Of a stretch of 64,000 nt of DNA, positions 21,464 through 31,922 are shown piece by piece (the first letter of the stretch is position 1; each line of letters begins with the position of its first letter). This DNA is from Vulcaniibacterium tengchongense (lineage in GTDB: Bacteria > Pseudomonadota > Gammaproteobacteria > Xanthomonadales > Xanthomonadaceae). The notes beneath the pieces were generated by a model that saw only the letters and a program-made list of their open reading frames with translations, searched no databases and was not told the DNA's origin. The position numbers and the translations under genes were made by a program. The stretch covers positions 620,001 to 684,000 of the forward strand of contig NZ_RKQN01000002.1 of assembly GCF_003814555.1 (NCBI RefSeq), given 5' to 3'.

Positions 21464-24400
21464 TCACCACTGGATGCCCGCGCCGACCGAGAAACCCCAG
21501 TCGCGCGCGGTGTTGCCGCTGGCCTGGGCCTTGTAGACCCAGCGGCCGTTGTCGGTGATGCCCGACAGGCCCACCGCCATGCCGTACTCGCTCTGGTAGC
21601 CGCCCAGGCCCACCGCGAGCATGCTCTTGCCCGGCAGGTAGGCCTGCGGCAAGCCCGCCATCGCCATCGCCGACGCGGTGGCGCCGCGGTAGCCGCGGTC
21701 CATGGTCCAGATGTCGTCCTGCAGCTCGCCCAGGCGCGCGTCGGTGTAGCTGTTGGCCTGGCTGAGCATGTTGCTGAGGCCGGACTGCAGCTGGCCGACG
21801 TTCACGGCGTCGGTCGCGTTCACGCCCGCGGCCACGTTGTGGATCGTGGTCGGGCCCGAGCCGCCCGCGTTCAAGGTGATGCTGTTGTAGTTGTTGGAGC
21901 CGTCGGCGTTCTTGTCGTACTGCACCCCGCCGGCGGTGATGCCCTTCAACTGCGAGACGTTCACCGCATCGGTGTCGGCCACGCCCGCAGCGACGTTGGT
22001 GATGCGGCGTTCGCTGCCGGCCGCGCCGACCGACACCGTGTTGTCGGCGGAAGCCACCGAACCGGCGCCGATGGCGACGCTGTTGTTGCCGGTCGCCGAC
22101 GCGCCGTTGCCGAACGCGGAGCTGCCGGTGCCCGAGGCCGTGCTGGCGTTGCCGACCGCGGTGCTGTTGTTGCCCGACGCCGTCGCCCCCGCGCCGCCCG
22201 CGGCCGAGTTGCTGCCGGTCGGGGCTGGCGCGCCGGCGCTGTCCGCGCTCACCTGGAACATGCCGGTCGAGCCGTTGTTGATGTTCTTGATCGTGGTCTC
22301 GATGTTGGTGACGCGGTTGTCCACCTGGGCGATCGCCTGGTGGGTGGCGTGGAGCTGGCTGCCGTTGATCGCGTCGGTGCTGTCGGCGGAGATGCGGCCG
22401 GCCGCCACGTTGGTGACGGTGCGCTCGGCGCCCACCGCGCCCACGCTCACCGTGCTGGTCGGATTCGTGCCGGCGAACCCGTAGTTCACGCCGTTGATCG
22501 TGGTGCCGGTGGTCGCCACCGCCGCCGCGGTGGTCGAACCCGCGCCGAGGGCGACGCTGCCCGGCTCGTTCGCGGTGGCGCCCGGGCCGAGCGCCGTCGC
22601 CTGCGCGCCGTTCGCCACCGCGTGGGTGCCCAGGGCCACGCCGTCGGCGAAGTTGACGGTCGAGTTCTGGCCGATCGCGATGCCGCCCGGCGCCGTCATC
22701 TGCACGACGGCGCCGTTGCCCATGCCGATGCCGTTGTCGCCGTTGACCGTGGTGCGCGGGCCGATCGCCACCGATTCGGCGCCGGCGGCGAGCGAGTCCG
22801 CCGCGGTCGAGTTGGCATGGAAGTACAGGGTCGGCGTCACCGCGAACGAGCTCAGCGCGCCCTTCAGCTGGCGCAGCGTCACTGCGTCCTGGTCCTCGGT
22901 GCCGTCGGCGACGTTGGTGATCTGCCGGTACGAGGTGGCGTTGCCCACCGACACCGCGCCCAGCAGGGTCTTGTCGGTCGTGTTGTACGGAACCAGGCCG
23001 GTGCCGGCGAGGATGCCGCCGGATTGCGGCGCGACCGCCCGGTCGGACACCGATCCGGCGCCGATCGCCACGGCGCCGGCGGTGGTCGCCGAGGCGTTGA
23101 AGCCGACGGCCACGCCGCCTTCGCCGGTGGCGCTGGCGGCCACGCCCGCGGCGAGCGAGTTGATCCCGGTGGCGCCGTCGTTCGCGTGGTTGGCTTGCGG
23201 CGTGCCGCCGTCGTTGACGCTGTAGTAGTGCGTCGCGTTGGCCTCGACGGTGGTGGCCAGGTTCTCCACCGCCTGGTTGGTCGCATGCAACTGCGAGCCG
23301 TTGATCGCGTCGGTGGAGCCCGCGCCGATGCGGCCAGCCGCCACGTTGGTCAGCGTGCGCTCCTGGCCGGCCGCGCCGATGCTCACCGTCCCGACCGGCG
23401 CGCCGCCGGCGAACGCATACGACTGCCCGTCGAGCACGATGCCGGTGGTACCGACCGCCACCGCCGTGGCGGCGCCCGCGCCCAGGGCCACGCTGCCGGC
23501 ATGGACGGCGGTGGCGCCGAAGCCGATGGCCACCGCCGCCTCGCCCGAAGCCGCGGCGCCGACGCCGGCCGCCAGCGCGTTGAGGCCCGTGGCGCCGTCG
23601 TTGGCATGGTTGCCACCGGCCACGCCGTTGTCGTTGACGCTGTAGTAGTGCGTCTGCGCGGCGCCCACCGCGTCGGTGAGCTGGCTGAGGTTGACCGCGT
23701 CGGTCGGGTTCACGCCCGCGGCCACGTTGGTGATGGCGAGGTTGCCCGCGTCGATGCCGCCGGTGGTCACGCTCGGGCCGCCGGCGATGGTCAGGCCCGT
23801 GCCGTTCAGCACGGTGCCGCCCGCGCTGACGCTGTTCACCGTGATGTCGTCGGCCAGGTCGAAGCTGACGTCGTTGCTGGTCGCGTTCTTGCTCACGACC
23901 AGATTGCCATCGTCGTTGCGCAGGTCGAGGCTGTTGCCGGTGGCGCTGGCCACGCCGACGTTGGACGCATTGGCCCCCTCGGCGCTGACGCTCCAGCCGC
24001 CGCCCAACGTCTCCACCGCCTGGTTGGTCGCGTACAGCTGCGAACCGTTGATCGCGTCGGTGGAGGTGCCGCTGATGCGCCCGGCCGCGACGTGGGTGAT
24101 GGTGCGCTCGGCGCCCGGCGCGCCGACGCTCACCGTGCCCGTCGGGCTGGTGCCGGCGAAGCCGTAGGTGGTGCCGTTCACGGTCGCGTTCAGCGTCGCC
24201 ACCGCCGGATCCGTGGCGGAGCCGGCGCCCAGCGCCACGCTGTTGGCGTCGTCGGCGGTGGCGCCGAAGCCCACGGCGACGGAGCCCTCGCCGGCCGCCG
24301 CCGCGCCGACGCCGGCCGCCAGCGCGTTGAGGCCGGTGGCGCCGTCGTTGGCATGGTTGCCCCCGGCGACGCCGTTGTCGTTCACGCTGTAGTAGTGGAC

Positions 24401-27400
24401 CACGCCGGCATCGATCTCGGTGCTGAGGTTCTCGATCGCCTGGGTCGCGGCGAACAGCTGCGAGCCGTTGATCGCGTCCGTCGACGTCGCGCTGACGCGC
24501 CCGGCCGCGACGTGGGTGATGGTCCGCTCGGCGCCCGCCGCACCGACGCTCACCGTGCTCGCCGGCGCGGTGCCGGCGAAGCCATAGACCACGCCGTCGA
24601 TCGTGGCGCTGGACGTCGCCACCGCGGCGGCCGTCACCGACCCCGAGCCCAGCGCCACGTCGCCGGCGCCCGCCGCGGCCACGGCGCCGTCGCCGATCGC
24701 CACGTTGCCGGCGATGCCGGCCGCGCCCGCGGTGGAACCGTTGCCCAATGCCACGCTGCCCTGGCCGATCGCGCGGTTGTTGTTGCCGATCGCCACCGCG
24801 CCGGCGGCTTGGTTCGCCGCCGTGGCGCTGGCCGTGCCGTCGCTGTTGGCGATGTTGTTCGCGCCGCCGGTGAAGGCGCCGGTGCCGCTGGCGTAGCTCG
24901 GGTCGCCGATCGCGACCGCGCCGTCGCCGTAAGCGGTGTTGCCGGCGCCGATCGACACGGCCTTGCCGCCGGTGGCGGTGGCGTTGGAGCCGATCGCCAC
25001 GGCATCATCCGCGTCGGCCATTGCGTTGAGACCGATCGAGGTCGTTCCGCTGGCGGCGATGCCAATGCCGGCATTGGTGCCGATGGCGACGTTGTCGTCG
25101 CCCGTCACGTTGTTGCCGGCGGAGGCCGCCTGGGTGCCGTCGTAGTCGACCGTACCGTCACCGCTGCCAAGCGCGATGTTCCGCGTGCCTGTCACGCCTG
25201 CGCCTGCGCCCTTCTGGGCGTTGGTGATGCCGCCGCCGATGCCGACGTTCTGTGCGCCGGTGACGAACTGGCCGGCTCCGACGCCCATCGCAATGGAATT
25301 TGCGTTGGCTGCCGTCGATCCGGACCCGGCGCCGCCGCCGATCGCCACCGCGCCGTCGCCAATCGCGTTCGCAAACGCGCCCAGTGCGGTCGCGCTCTGG
25401 CCCGCGGCCGTCGATTCGACGCCCAGTGCGGTGGTCCAGATGGCGGTTGCCTCGGCGGAGTTGCCGATCGCGACGCCGCTTCCGCCCGAGACGAGGGACC
25501 GGGTGCCCATGGCGATGCCCGACTGGGCGTTTGCGACCGACGAATTGAACCCGATCGAAATGCCGTTCGTGGACGCGGCATCGACCATGTCACCGATGAC
25601 ACTGTTGCCAAGGGCGACGCTGCCATCCGCCAGCGCGTGCACCTGGTTGCCCACTGCGGTGGCGTTGATGCCTGCGGCTACGGCGTTGTAGCCGATGGCG
25701 GTTCCTTCCAGGGCGGTCGCGCTGGACATGTAGCCGATCGCCGTGCTCTGGATCCCGCTCGCGGCCGCGCCCACGCCGGCCGCGAGCGCGAACCTGGCGC
25801 TGGCGCCATCGTTGTTGTAGTTGGCGCCGATCGTGCCGTTGTCGTTGACGCTGAAGTAGTGGACTTCGCCGGCGGCGATGGCCGCCTGCAGCGCCTGGTT
25901 GGTGGCGTACAGCTGCGAGCCGTTGATGGCGTCGGTGGAGGCCGCGCTGATGCGGCCGGCCGCCACGTTGGTGATGGTCCGCTCGGCACCCGGCGCGCCG
26001 ACGCTGACGGTCGACAACGGATTGGTGCCCGCGAAGTTGTACGCGGTGCCGCCGATCACGACGCTCGGCGTGCCCACTGCGGCTGCCGTCACCGAGCCCG
26101 AGCCCAGCGCGACGTCCCAGCGATTGGTGGCGATCGCACCCGATCCGAGCGCCGTCGCGTCCGCCGCCGAGGCCCGGGAGGAGGTGCCGAGCGCCACGGT
26201 GTTGTTGAAGCCGGCGCCGGCGTCGGTGCCGATGGCCAGCGCGTTGATGCCCGTGGCGTTGCTCACGCGGCCCATCGCCAGCGCGCTGGCGCCGTTGGCC
26301 GTTGCGTTGCCGCCGATGGCGATGGCGTTTTCGCCGATGGCGCTGCTGGATTCGCTCAGCGCGACCGTGCCCGCGCCTTCGGCGCGGTTGTTGTTGCCCA
26401 GCGCCACGCTGCCCTGGCCGATCACGGTGTTCCGGTAGCCGATGCCCACCGCGCCCTGCGCCGGATTGCCCGGCGTGCTCACCGCCTGCCCGCCGCCGCC
26501 GACCAGGTTGGTGTTGCCCATCGCCACCGCGCCGTTGCCGGTGGCGGTGTTGTCCAGGCCGGACGCGACCGCACCGTTGCCGGTCGCGGTGTTCGGGTCG
26601 CCGATCGCCACCGCGCCGTCGCCGTTGGCGAGATTGCCGGCGCCGATCGCCACCGCCCTGCCGCCGGTGGCGGTGGAAGCGTTGCCGATGGCGACGGCGT
26701 CCTCGGCGTCGGCGACGGCGCTGGTGCCCATCGCGATCGCGTTGAGCGCCGAGGCGCTGGCCTGGTAGCCGATCGCGGTCGCCTGCTCCCCGGCCGCATC
26801 GGCCTCGAAACTGATGGCAGTCGCGCGGAAACCGGTGGCGCTTGCCGCCCGGCCCAGGGCGGTCGAACTTCCCCCCGTCGCGACGCTTCGCGCGCCAATC
26901 GCCGTGCCAGCGAGAGCGCCTGTGCTTTCGGCGCCTATCGCGACCGCCTCGAAGTCGTGCGACTGCGCGGCGCGGCCGATCGAAACCGTGCTGTTGCCGT
27001 CGGTCACGCTGTCCAGGCCGAGCGCAACGCCCGCGTAATTGGTCGCATTGGCGTTGGAACCAATCGCAACGACGCTGTTGCCGTCGGCACCGGCAGCATT
27101 GCCGATAGCCAGAGACTGATAATTGAGGGCAGAGGCGGCATTGCCCAAGGCAAGGGTCTGCTGCCCGTCCGCGACGGACAGATTGCCGATCGCAATGGCG
27201 CCATCGTTGGAGGCGTTGGCGTCGGCACCGGCCGCGAGCGATCTGATGCCGACAGCCCGGCTGCCCCCGCCAAGGGCCGTTGCTCGCTCAGCCGATGCCG
27301 TCGCGTCGCGGCCGAGCGCCGCCCCCCACGACGCTGAAGCGACCGAATTCTGTCCGAGCGCAATCGCCGCCGGCCCGGTGGCGTTCGCCCCGACGCCGAA

Positions 27401-30295
27401 TGCCGCCGCGTTATGACCACCCGCCGAGGACGACAGGCCAATCGCGATGCCGTTCGGCGCATTGATCACGCTGGAGTTGTAGCCGATCGCGATGCCGTAC
27501 AGCGATGCCGCATCGACCGACATCTTCATCGCACCGTTGCCGCCGATGGCGATGCTGCCGGCAGCCGCGGCGGTAACCTGGTTGCCGATCGCGGTCGAGT
27601 TCTCGCCCGAGGCGACGGTCTGATAACCAACGGCAGTCGCCTCCGGGCCGGCGGCGGAAGCTACCGCGCCCGTGGCCAGTGCGAACATGCCGGTGGCGCC
27701 GTCGTTGTTATAGTTTGCCCGTGGCGTGCCGCCGTCGTTGATACTCAGGTAATGCGGCGCCGCGCCGGACACCGCCGATTGCAGCGATTGCTGCACGGCG
27801 AAGAGCTGCGAGCCGTTGATCGCATCGGTCGAGGTCCCGCTGATCCGGCCGGCCGCGACGTTCTGGATCTGGCGCTCCGCGCCCGGCGCGCCGACCGAAA
27901 CGACGCTCGTCGGCGCAGCACCGGCGAAGTTGTAGGTGGTGCCGCGGATGACGGTGCTGGCCGTCGGAACCGCCGCCGCCGTCACCGAGCCCGAGCCCAG
28001 CGCCACGTCGCCCGCGCTGGTGTTTGCTGTCGCTCCTGTTCCAAGCGCCAGTGCGTTCGTCTGGCCGGAAGCGGCACGGAAGCCGACGGCAACGGAACGC
28101 GTTCCCGTCGCCACCGACCCCCCGCCCAGCGCCGTGGCGATCGATCCTGACGCCAGCGCCTCCGTACCAATTGCCACGGAGTCCCGCCCGGTTGCCTGCA
28201 CGCCGCCATTGAACGCGTTGCCGATCGCGATGGCGCCGGCAGCCGTTGCCTGGCCCCCGCCGACCGCGATGGCCATGCCGATGGGCGAGCCGTCGCCGGC
28301 CGCCTCGGCGCCCGAACCAATCGCCACGTCGGCGGCATGGGTCGCGATCGCAGCGTCGCCGAAGGCAAGCGCACCCGCGCCTCCCGCACGGCTGGCGTTG
28401 CCGAGCGCGACCGAACCCTGGCCGATCACCGTGTTCTGGTAGCCGATGCCGACCGCGCCCTGCGCCGCCGTGCCCGGCGTGCTCACCGCCTGGCCGCCGC
28501 CGCCGACCATGTTGGTGTTGCCGATGGCGACGGAGCCGTTGCCGGTGGCGGTGTTGTCCAGGCCCTGGGTCACGGCGCCGTTGCCGGTCGCGGTGTTCGG
28601 GTCGCCGATGGCGACCGCGCCGTCGCCGTTGGCGGTGTTGCCGGCACCGATCGAGACCGCGCGGCCGCCGGTGGCGGTGGCGTTGGAGCCGATCGCCACG
28701 GCCTCGGCCGAGCTTGCAAGCGCGTTGGTGCCCATGGCCAGGGCGTTGGCGGCGTTGGTCACCCGCGCGTTCCAGCCGATGGCGACGCCGTTGGTGGACG
28801 CGGCATCCACCGCGACCCCGGTGTTGGCGCCGATCGCGACGCTGCCTTCCGCCGCCGCGGTGACCTGGTTGCCGAGCGCGGTCGAGTTGATCCCGCTGGC
28901 CTGGCTCAGGTAGCCGATCGCGGTGCCTTCCAGCGCGCTCGCGGCGGCCTGGTTGCCGATCGCGATGCCCTGGTTGCCGCTCGCGTTGGCCTGCGAACCG
29001 GCCGCGAACGCGTTCAGCCCCGAGGCGGCCGCGCTGATGCCCAGCGCGATGGCGTTCTGCGCGGAGGCGTTGGCCGCCGTGCCCAGCGCGGTGGCGGCGA
29101 TCCCGCCGGCCGAAGCGCCGGTGCCCATGGCGGTTGCGTTGTTGGCGCGCGCGTTGGCGTTGTAGCCGATGGCGGTGGTGGCGTTGGCCGCCACGCCGAT
29201 GCCCGCATTGGTGCCGATGGCGATGTTGTCGTTGCCCGACACCAGATTGCCCGCCGACGCGTCCAGAGTGGCGTCGTACGCCACGGTGCCATCGCCGGTG
29301 CCGAGCGCGATGTTGCGCGCGCCCGTCACGCCGGAGCCGGCGCCGCGCATCGCAGAGGGCGCACCCGCGCCCATCGCCGTGTTCTGCGCACCGCTGACCA
29401 GCGTGCCGGCCGCGATGCCCATGGCGATGGACCCGGTATTGGTTGCGGTCGATCCGGCGCCGGCCCCCTGCCCGATGGCGACCGTGCTGTCGCCGATGGC
29501 CACGGCTTGCGTGCCGAGCGCGGTGGCGCTGTTGCCTGTCGCCCGGGCGCCGTTGCCGATGGCGGTCGCGGCATCCGCCGTCGCCTGCGCCGTGGGACCC
29601 AACACCACCGCGTTCGCACCGGACGCGGCGCTGTTGGTTCCGATCGAAATGGATTGGGTTCCGCTCGCATTGGCGTTGACCATCAGCCCCAGCGAGTTCG
29701 TTCCGGACGCGACGGACTGATAGCCGATGGCGATGGCGTTGACGCTGCCCGCGTTGGCGTTGCTGCCCAATGCCGTGGTGCCCGTAGCCGTGGCGCGCGC
29801 GCCGTTTCCGATCGCGGTGCCACCGCCCGCGGTCGCACTCGCGGCTTGGCCGACCACCGTGGTGTTGTTGGCCGTCGCCTGCGCCTGGCGCCCGAGCGCG
29901 ACGGAGTTGCTGCCGGTGGATGCCGCCGCATCGCCGATGGCGACGCCGAAATTGCTCGCGGTGGCGCCGCTGCCGGCGCCGATGGCGATGGAGAACGAGC
30001 CGCAGGTGACCGGTGCGCTGGCACCGGTGCCCAGAGCCGAATCCGTGCCCTGTGCGTCCATCTGCACGCAGGTGCCGGCCAGCGCCGGCGCGGGGACGAA
30101 CAGCGTCAGCGAACCCGTCGCGGCCGACAGCAGCGGCAGCAACAACGCCGTCGAACCGAATCGTCCGGCGACGAGGGACACGGCCTTCGTTTCCTTGCGG
30201 ACTCCGGAGCCCTTGCCGTTCGGCGACGCCAACTCGGACGCCACGACCAGCTGATTGCGCGACCGGCTCCACACCAGGCTGTAGATCTTGTTCAT
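21464..30295 (-). CDS. Giant trimeric autotransporter adhesin (YadA/Hia-type)
   Basis: A 2943-residue surface adhesin. ATG 30295 begins an ESPR extended signal (MNKIYSLVWSRSRNQLVVAS) followed by the hydrophobic signal and LAGTC. Residues about 50-2650 are head-type repeats of the AIG--A-A-G--A-ALG pattern, interrupted repeatedly by neck/connector units (NVAAGRISADSTDAINGSQL) and YSVNDNG segments. A coiled coil with VDNRVTNIETTIKNIN lies near residue 2665. The C-terminal 75 residues are the YadA anchor (RGYRGATASAMAMAGLPQ to GFSVGAGIQW), which trimerises into a 12-strand barrel. Export is Sec plus Bam; binding target unknown. It is first gene of an operon with a TpgA-like lipoprotein. The head contains three copies of one long module and patches of lower GC. 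Confidence 0.95.
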   Translation of the reverse strand: MNKIYSLVWSRSRNQLVVASELASPNGKGSGVRKETKAVSLVAGRFGSTALLLPLLSAATGSLTLFVPAPALAGTCVQMDAQGTDSALGTGASAPVTCGSFSIAIGAGSGATASNFGVAIGDAAASTGSNSVALGRQAQATANNTTVVGQAASATAGGGTAIGNGARATATGTTALGSNANAGSVNAIAIGYQSVASGTNSLGLMVNANASGTQSISIGTNSAASGANAVVLGPTAQATADAATAIGNGARATGNSATALGTQAVAIGDSTVAIGQGAGAGSTATNTGSIAMGIAAGTLVSGAQNTAMGAGAPSAMRGAGSGVTGARNIALGTGDGTVAYDATLDASAGNLVSGNDNIAIGTNAGIGVAANATTAIGYNANARANNATAMGTGASAGGIAATALGTAANASAQNAIALGISAAASGLNAFAAGSQANASGNQGIAIGNQAAASALEGTAIGYLSQASGINSTALGNQVTAAAEGSVAIGANTGVAVDAASTNGVAIGWNARVTNAANALAMGTNALASSAEAVAIGSNATATGGRAVSIGAGNTANGDGAVAIGDPNTATGNGAVTQGLDNTATGNGSVAIGNTNMVGGGGQAVSTPGTAAQGAVGIGYQNTVIGQGSVALGNASRAGGAGALAFGDAAIATHAADVAIGSGAEAAGDGSPIGMAIAVGGGQATAAGAIAIGNAFNGGVQATGRDSVAIGTEALASGSIATALGGGSVATGTRSVAVGFRAASGQTNALALGTGATANTSAGDVALGSGSVTAAAVPTASTVIRGTTYNFAGAAPTSVVSVGAPGAERQIQNVAAGRISGTSTDAINGSQLFAVQQSLQSAVSGAAPHYLSINDGGTPRANYNNDGATGMFALATGAVASAAGPEATAVGYQTVASGENSTAIGNQVTAAAAGSIAIGGNGAMKMSVDAASLYGIAIGYNSSVINAPNGIAIGLSSSAGGHNAAAFGVGANATGPAAIALGQNSVASASWGAALGRDATASAERATALGGGSRAVGIRSLAAGADANASNDGAIAIGNLSVADGQQTLALGNAASALNYQSLAIGNAAGADGNSVVAIGSNANATNYAGVALGLDSVTDGNSTVSIGRAAQSHDFEAVAIGAESTGALAGTAIGARSVATGGSSTALGRAASATGFRATAISFEADAAGEQATAIGYQASASALNAIAMGTSAVADAEDAVAIGNASTATGGRAVAIGAGNLANGDGAVAIGDPNTATGNGAVASGLDNTATGNGAVAMGNTNLVGGGGQAVSTPGNPAQGAVGIGYRNTVIGQGSVALGNNNRAEGAGTVALSESSSAIGENAIAIGGNATANGASALAMGRVSNATGINALAIGTDAGAGFNNTVALGTSSRASAADATALGSGAIATNRWDVALGSGSVTAAAVGTPSVVIGGTAYNFAGTNPLSTVSVGAPGAERTITNVAAGRISAASTDAINGSQLYATNQALQAAIAAGEVHYFSVNDNGTIGANYNNDGASARFALAAGVGAAASGIQSTAIGYMSSATALEGTAIGYNAVAAGINATAVGNQVHALADGSVALGNSVIGDMVDAASTNGISIGFNSSVANAQSGIAMGTRSLVSGGSGVAIGNSAEATAIWTTALGVESTAAGQSATALGAFANAIGDGAVAIGGGAGSGSTAANANSIAMGVGAGQFVTGAQNVGIGGGITNAQKGAGAGVTGTRNIALGSGDGTVDYDGTQAASAGNNVTGDDNVAIGTNAGIGIAASGTTSIGLNAMADADDAVAIGSNATATGGKAVSIGAGNTAYGDGAVAIGDPSYASGTGAFTGGANNIANSDGTASATAANQAAGAVAIGNNNRAIGQGSVALGNGSTAGAAGIAGNVAIGDGAVAAAGAGDVALGSGSVTAAAVATSSATIDGVVYGFAGTAPASTVSVGAAGAERTITHVAAGRVSATSTDAINGSQLFAATQAIENLSTEIDAGVVHYYSVNDNGVAGGNHANDGATGLNALAAGVGAAAAGEGSVAVGFGATADDANSVALGAGSATDPAVATLNATVNGTTYGFAGTSPTGTVSVGAPGAERTITHVAAGRISGTSTDAINGSQLYATNQAVETLGGGWSVSAEGANASNVGVASATGNSLDLRNDDGNLVVSKNATSNDVSFDLADDITVNSVSAGGTVLNGTGLTIAGGPSVTTGGIDAGNLAITNVAAGVNPTDAVNLSQLTDAVGAAQTHYYSVNDNGVAGGNHANDGATGLNALAAGVGAAASGEAAVAIGFGATAVHAGSVALGAGAATAVAVGTTGIVLDGQSYAFAGGAPVGTVSIGAAGQERTLTNVAAGRIGAGSTDAINGSQLHATNQAVENLATTVEANATHYYSVNDGGTPQANHANDGATGINSLAAGVAASATGEGGVAVGFNASATTAGAVAIGAGSVSDRAVAPQSGGILAGTGLVPYNTTDKTLLGAVSVGNATSYRQITNVADGTEDQDAVTLRQLKGALSSFAVTPTLYFHANSTAADSLAAGAESVAIGPRTTVNGDNGIGMGNGAVVQMTAPGGIAIGQNSTVNFADGVALGTHAVANGAQATALGPGATANEPGSVALGAGSTTAAAVATTGTTINGVNYGFAGTNPTSTVSVGAVGAERTVTNVAAGRISADSTDAINGSQLHATHQAIAQVDNRVTNIETTIKNINNGSTGMFQVSADSAGAPAPTGSNSAAGGAGATASGNNSTAVGNASTASGTGSSAFGNGASATGNNSVAIGAGSVASADNTVSVGAAGSERRITNVAAGVADTDAVNVSQLKGITAGGVQYDKNADGSNNYNSITLNAGGSGPTTIHNVAAGVNATDAVNVGQLQSGLSNMLSQANSYTDARLGELQDDIWTMDRGYRGATASAMAMAGLPQAYLPGKSMLAVGLGGYQSEYGMAVGLSGITDNGRWVYKAQASGNTARDWGFSVGAGIQW

Positions 30296-31375
30296 GCTGC
30301 TTTCCCCATCCGAAGAGAACCGCGGATCTCTCCGCGGCGGCGAACTGCGGCGCGGCCGCGCGAGGCTGTCGCGGGCCTTGCCGGGTTTTGCGTCAGGCGC
30401 GGCGCGGCGCGGCCGGTGCGGGGCACCGGTCACGCTCGCGTCTGCTCGTGGCTACGGCATGCGCGGGCGGGCCGCGGCGCCGACTCGAAGGAACTCGTGC
30501 GTCATCCATGCTCCCCGCCCCCAGCCGCCCCGTGCCGTGGCGGCTTTGCGCACTTATGGCCCAGAAGCGTCAGGAATACACTCACCGTTCCTCACCTTTT
30601 CTCACCCAAACTCACCGGAAATTTCATTTCCGCCGGGTAAAGGCCGACTGCAGTCACACTTCATCGCGACGTCCGCGACGAAAGCGCTGATTGCGCAAAC
30701 TCGGCGGCTGACGTCGGCGGAAACATCGGGCGATGCGCGGACCGCCATGGCCGAACTCGGCGCACCGCACCTTCGCGGCGAATGGCGCCGCCGCGACGGC
30801 CGGTATCGGCGCGGCCGCGGCGCGGGACGGCCATGCCCGCTTCGGCGCCACGACGCGGAGGCGCGACGATTGGCCGGGTTCTCGCCACATCGTCGGGGCG
30901 TGAGCCGGCGGCCGGGCGAGGTTTCGTCGCCGTCGTGGGCGGAGCGCCGATCGGCGCGTCTTCGCCGTCGCCGGAAAGCCGGATGCGACGACCGGCACGC
31001 TCGACCCGGGCACGGTGCTCCGCCCGTCGAACCGCGGGCGGCGCTCCGCTTTGCTTCGGTGCACGGAGGCTCGCGACTGCGGCCGCGATCAACCGCCCTT
31101 CACGGCCGCGCGCCTAGCATCCACGCCGCACACCGGAGGCCTGCGATGCGGCGAGTGCGCGACGACCGGACGGTACCGCCGAGGGCCCGACGATGCCGTC
31201 CGGCCGCGGGCACTCGCCCGGCGGCCGCGGCCCGGGGCGGATTCGCCGGCCGCGCCGGGAGCGCCGGGTGGCGTGCGGCGCCGCCGGGCGCGCGCCATCG
31301 ATGCCGCGGCGGGGCCATGCGACGCCGCGGGCGGCCGCGTCCACGAACGAGCGCCGCGATGCCGGCAGGCGCGCC
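30296..31375. other. Long non-coding region upstream of the adhesin
   Basis: About 1.08 kb between the divergent adhesin and membrane-protein genes. It holds the GGTGAG array and should hold the adhesin promoter within an AT-richer patch (about 30540-30660). The remaining 700 bases show only arginine/proline-rich frames and I see no gene, RNA hairpin or mobile-element trace. Confidence 0.5.
30581..30616 (-). promoter_or_regulatory. Array of four GGTGAG direct repeats, 10-bp period, upstream of adhesin
   Basis: On the minus strand the hexamer GGTGAG occurs four times in exact 10-bp register (plus-strand CTCACC at 30581, 30591, 30601 and 30611), about 285 bases upstream of the adhesin start. 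The spacers are AT-rich in a very GC-rich region. Repeats placed on one face of the helix are typical of cooperative regulator binding. A related array precedes the DUF11/OMP operon at 48974-48999. The regulator is unknown. Confidence 0.7.
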
Positions 31376-31909
31376 ATGAGCCCGCGCCTCGCGCTCGCCT
31401 ACGCCGGCTACCTGCTCTGGCTGGCGGCCGGCTGGGGCGATTTCCGCCGCCACCGCCGCGCCGACCTGCCGCATACCTCGGGGCTGCGCGAATCGGCCCT
31501 GCACCTGGTGCAGCTGGCGCTGGTCGGTGGCGCGCTGGTCGCGGCGCTGGCGCTGCGGCCCAGCCTCGCGCTGCTCGCGCTGCTGCTGGCGGCGGCGCTG
31601 GCGCACGCGGCGGTGGGCTATCTCGACACCCGGCACGCGTTCGCCGCGCGCACGATCGATCCGCTCGAACAGCACCTGCACAGCGTGCTCGACATGGCGC
31701 CGTGGATCGCGCTGGGTCTGTTCGCCGCCTGGCAGTGGGACGCGGCGGTGGCGCAGGGCTGGGGCCTCGCCCTGCGGCGGCCGGCGCTCGGCGCGCCGGT
31801 CTGGCTCGCGGCGCTGGCGCCGGCGCTGCTGCTGTGCGTGCTGCCGGCGTTGCGCGAATTCGCCGCGGCGCGTGCCGCGCGCCGGCGCGATGCCGGAGCG
31901 GCGGGGTGA
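31376..31909 (+). CDS. Small integral membrane protein, first gene of a redox-linked operon
   Basis: A 177-residue protein with about four hydrophobic spans (for example LALAYAGYLLWLAAGW, LVQLALVGGALVAALAL, LLALLLAAALAHAAVGYL, PVWLAALAPALLLCVLPAL). The loops carry histidines (FRRHRRADLPHTSG, EQHLHSVLDMAP) that could bind haem or metal, but no family signature is obvious to me. ATG 31376 is chosen over an upstream arginine-rich extension. It lies 13 bases before the SDR/DoxX-like gene and the trio is probably one transcript. Function unknown. Confidence 0.75.
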   Translation: MSPRLALAYAGYLLWLAAGWGDFRRHRRADLPHTSGLRESALHLVQLALVGGALVAALALRPSLALLALLLAAALAHAAVGYLDTRHAFAARTIDPLEQHLHSVLDMAPWIALGLFAAWQWDAAVAQGWGLALRRPALGAPVWLAALAPALLLCVLPALREFAAARAARRRDAGAAG

Positions 31910-31922
31910 GCGGGGAGGCGGC

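Noticed and set aside
21839-27337. 1832-codon open frame on the plus strand antisense to the adhesin
   Set aside because: Composed of Val/Ala/Asp/Arg/Gly monotony produced by the adhesin's repeated codons; no start signal or motif.
30661-31120. Several 100-140-codon frames on both strands in the adhesin upstream region
   Set aside because: All are Arg/Pro/Ala-rich, overlap each other in different frames and lack ribosome-binding sites.
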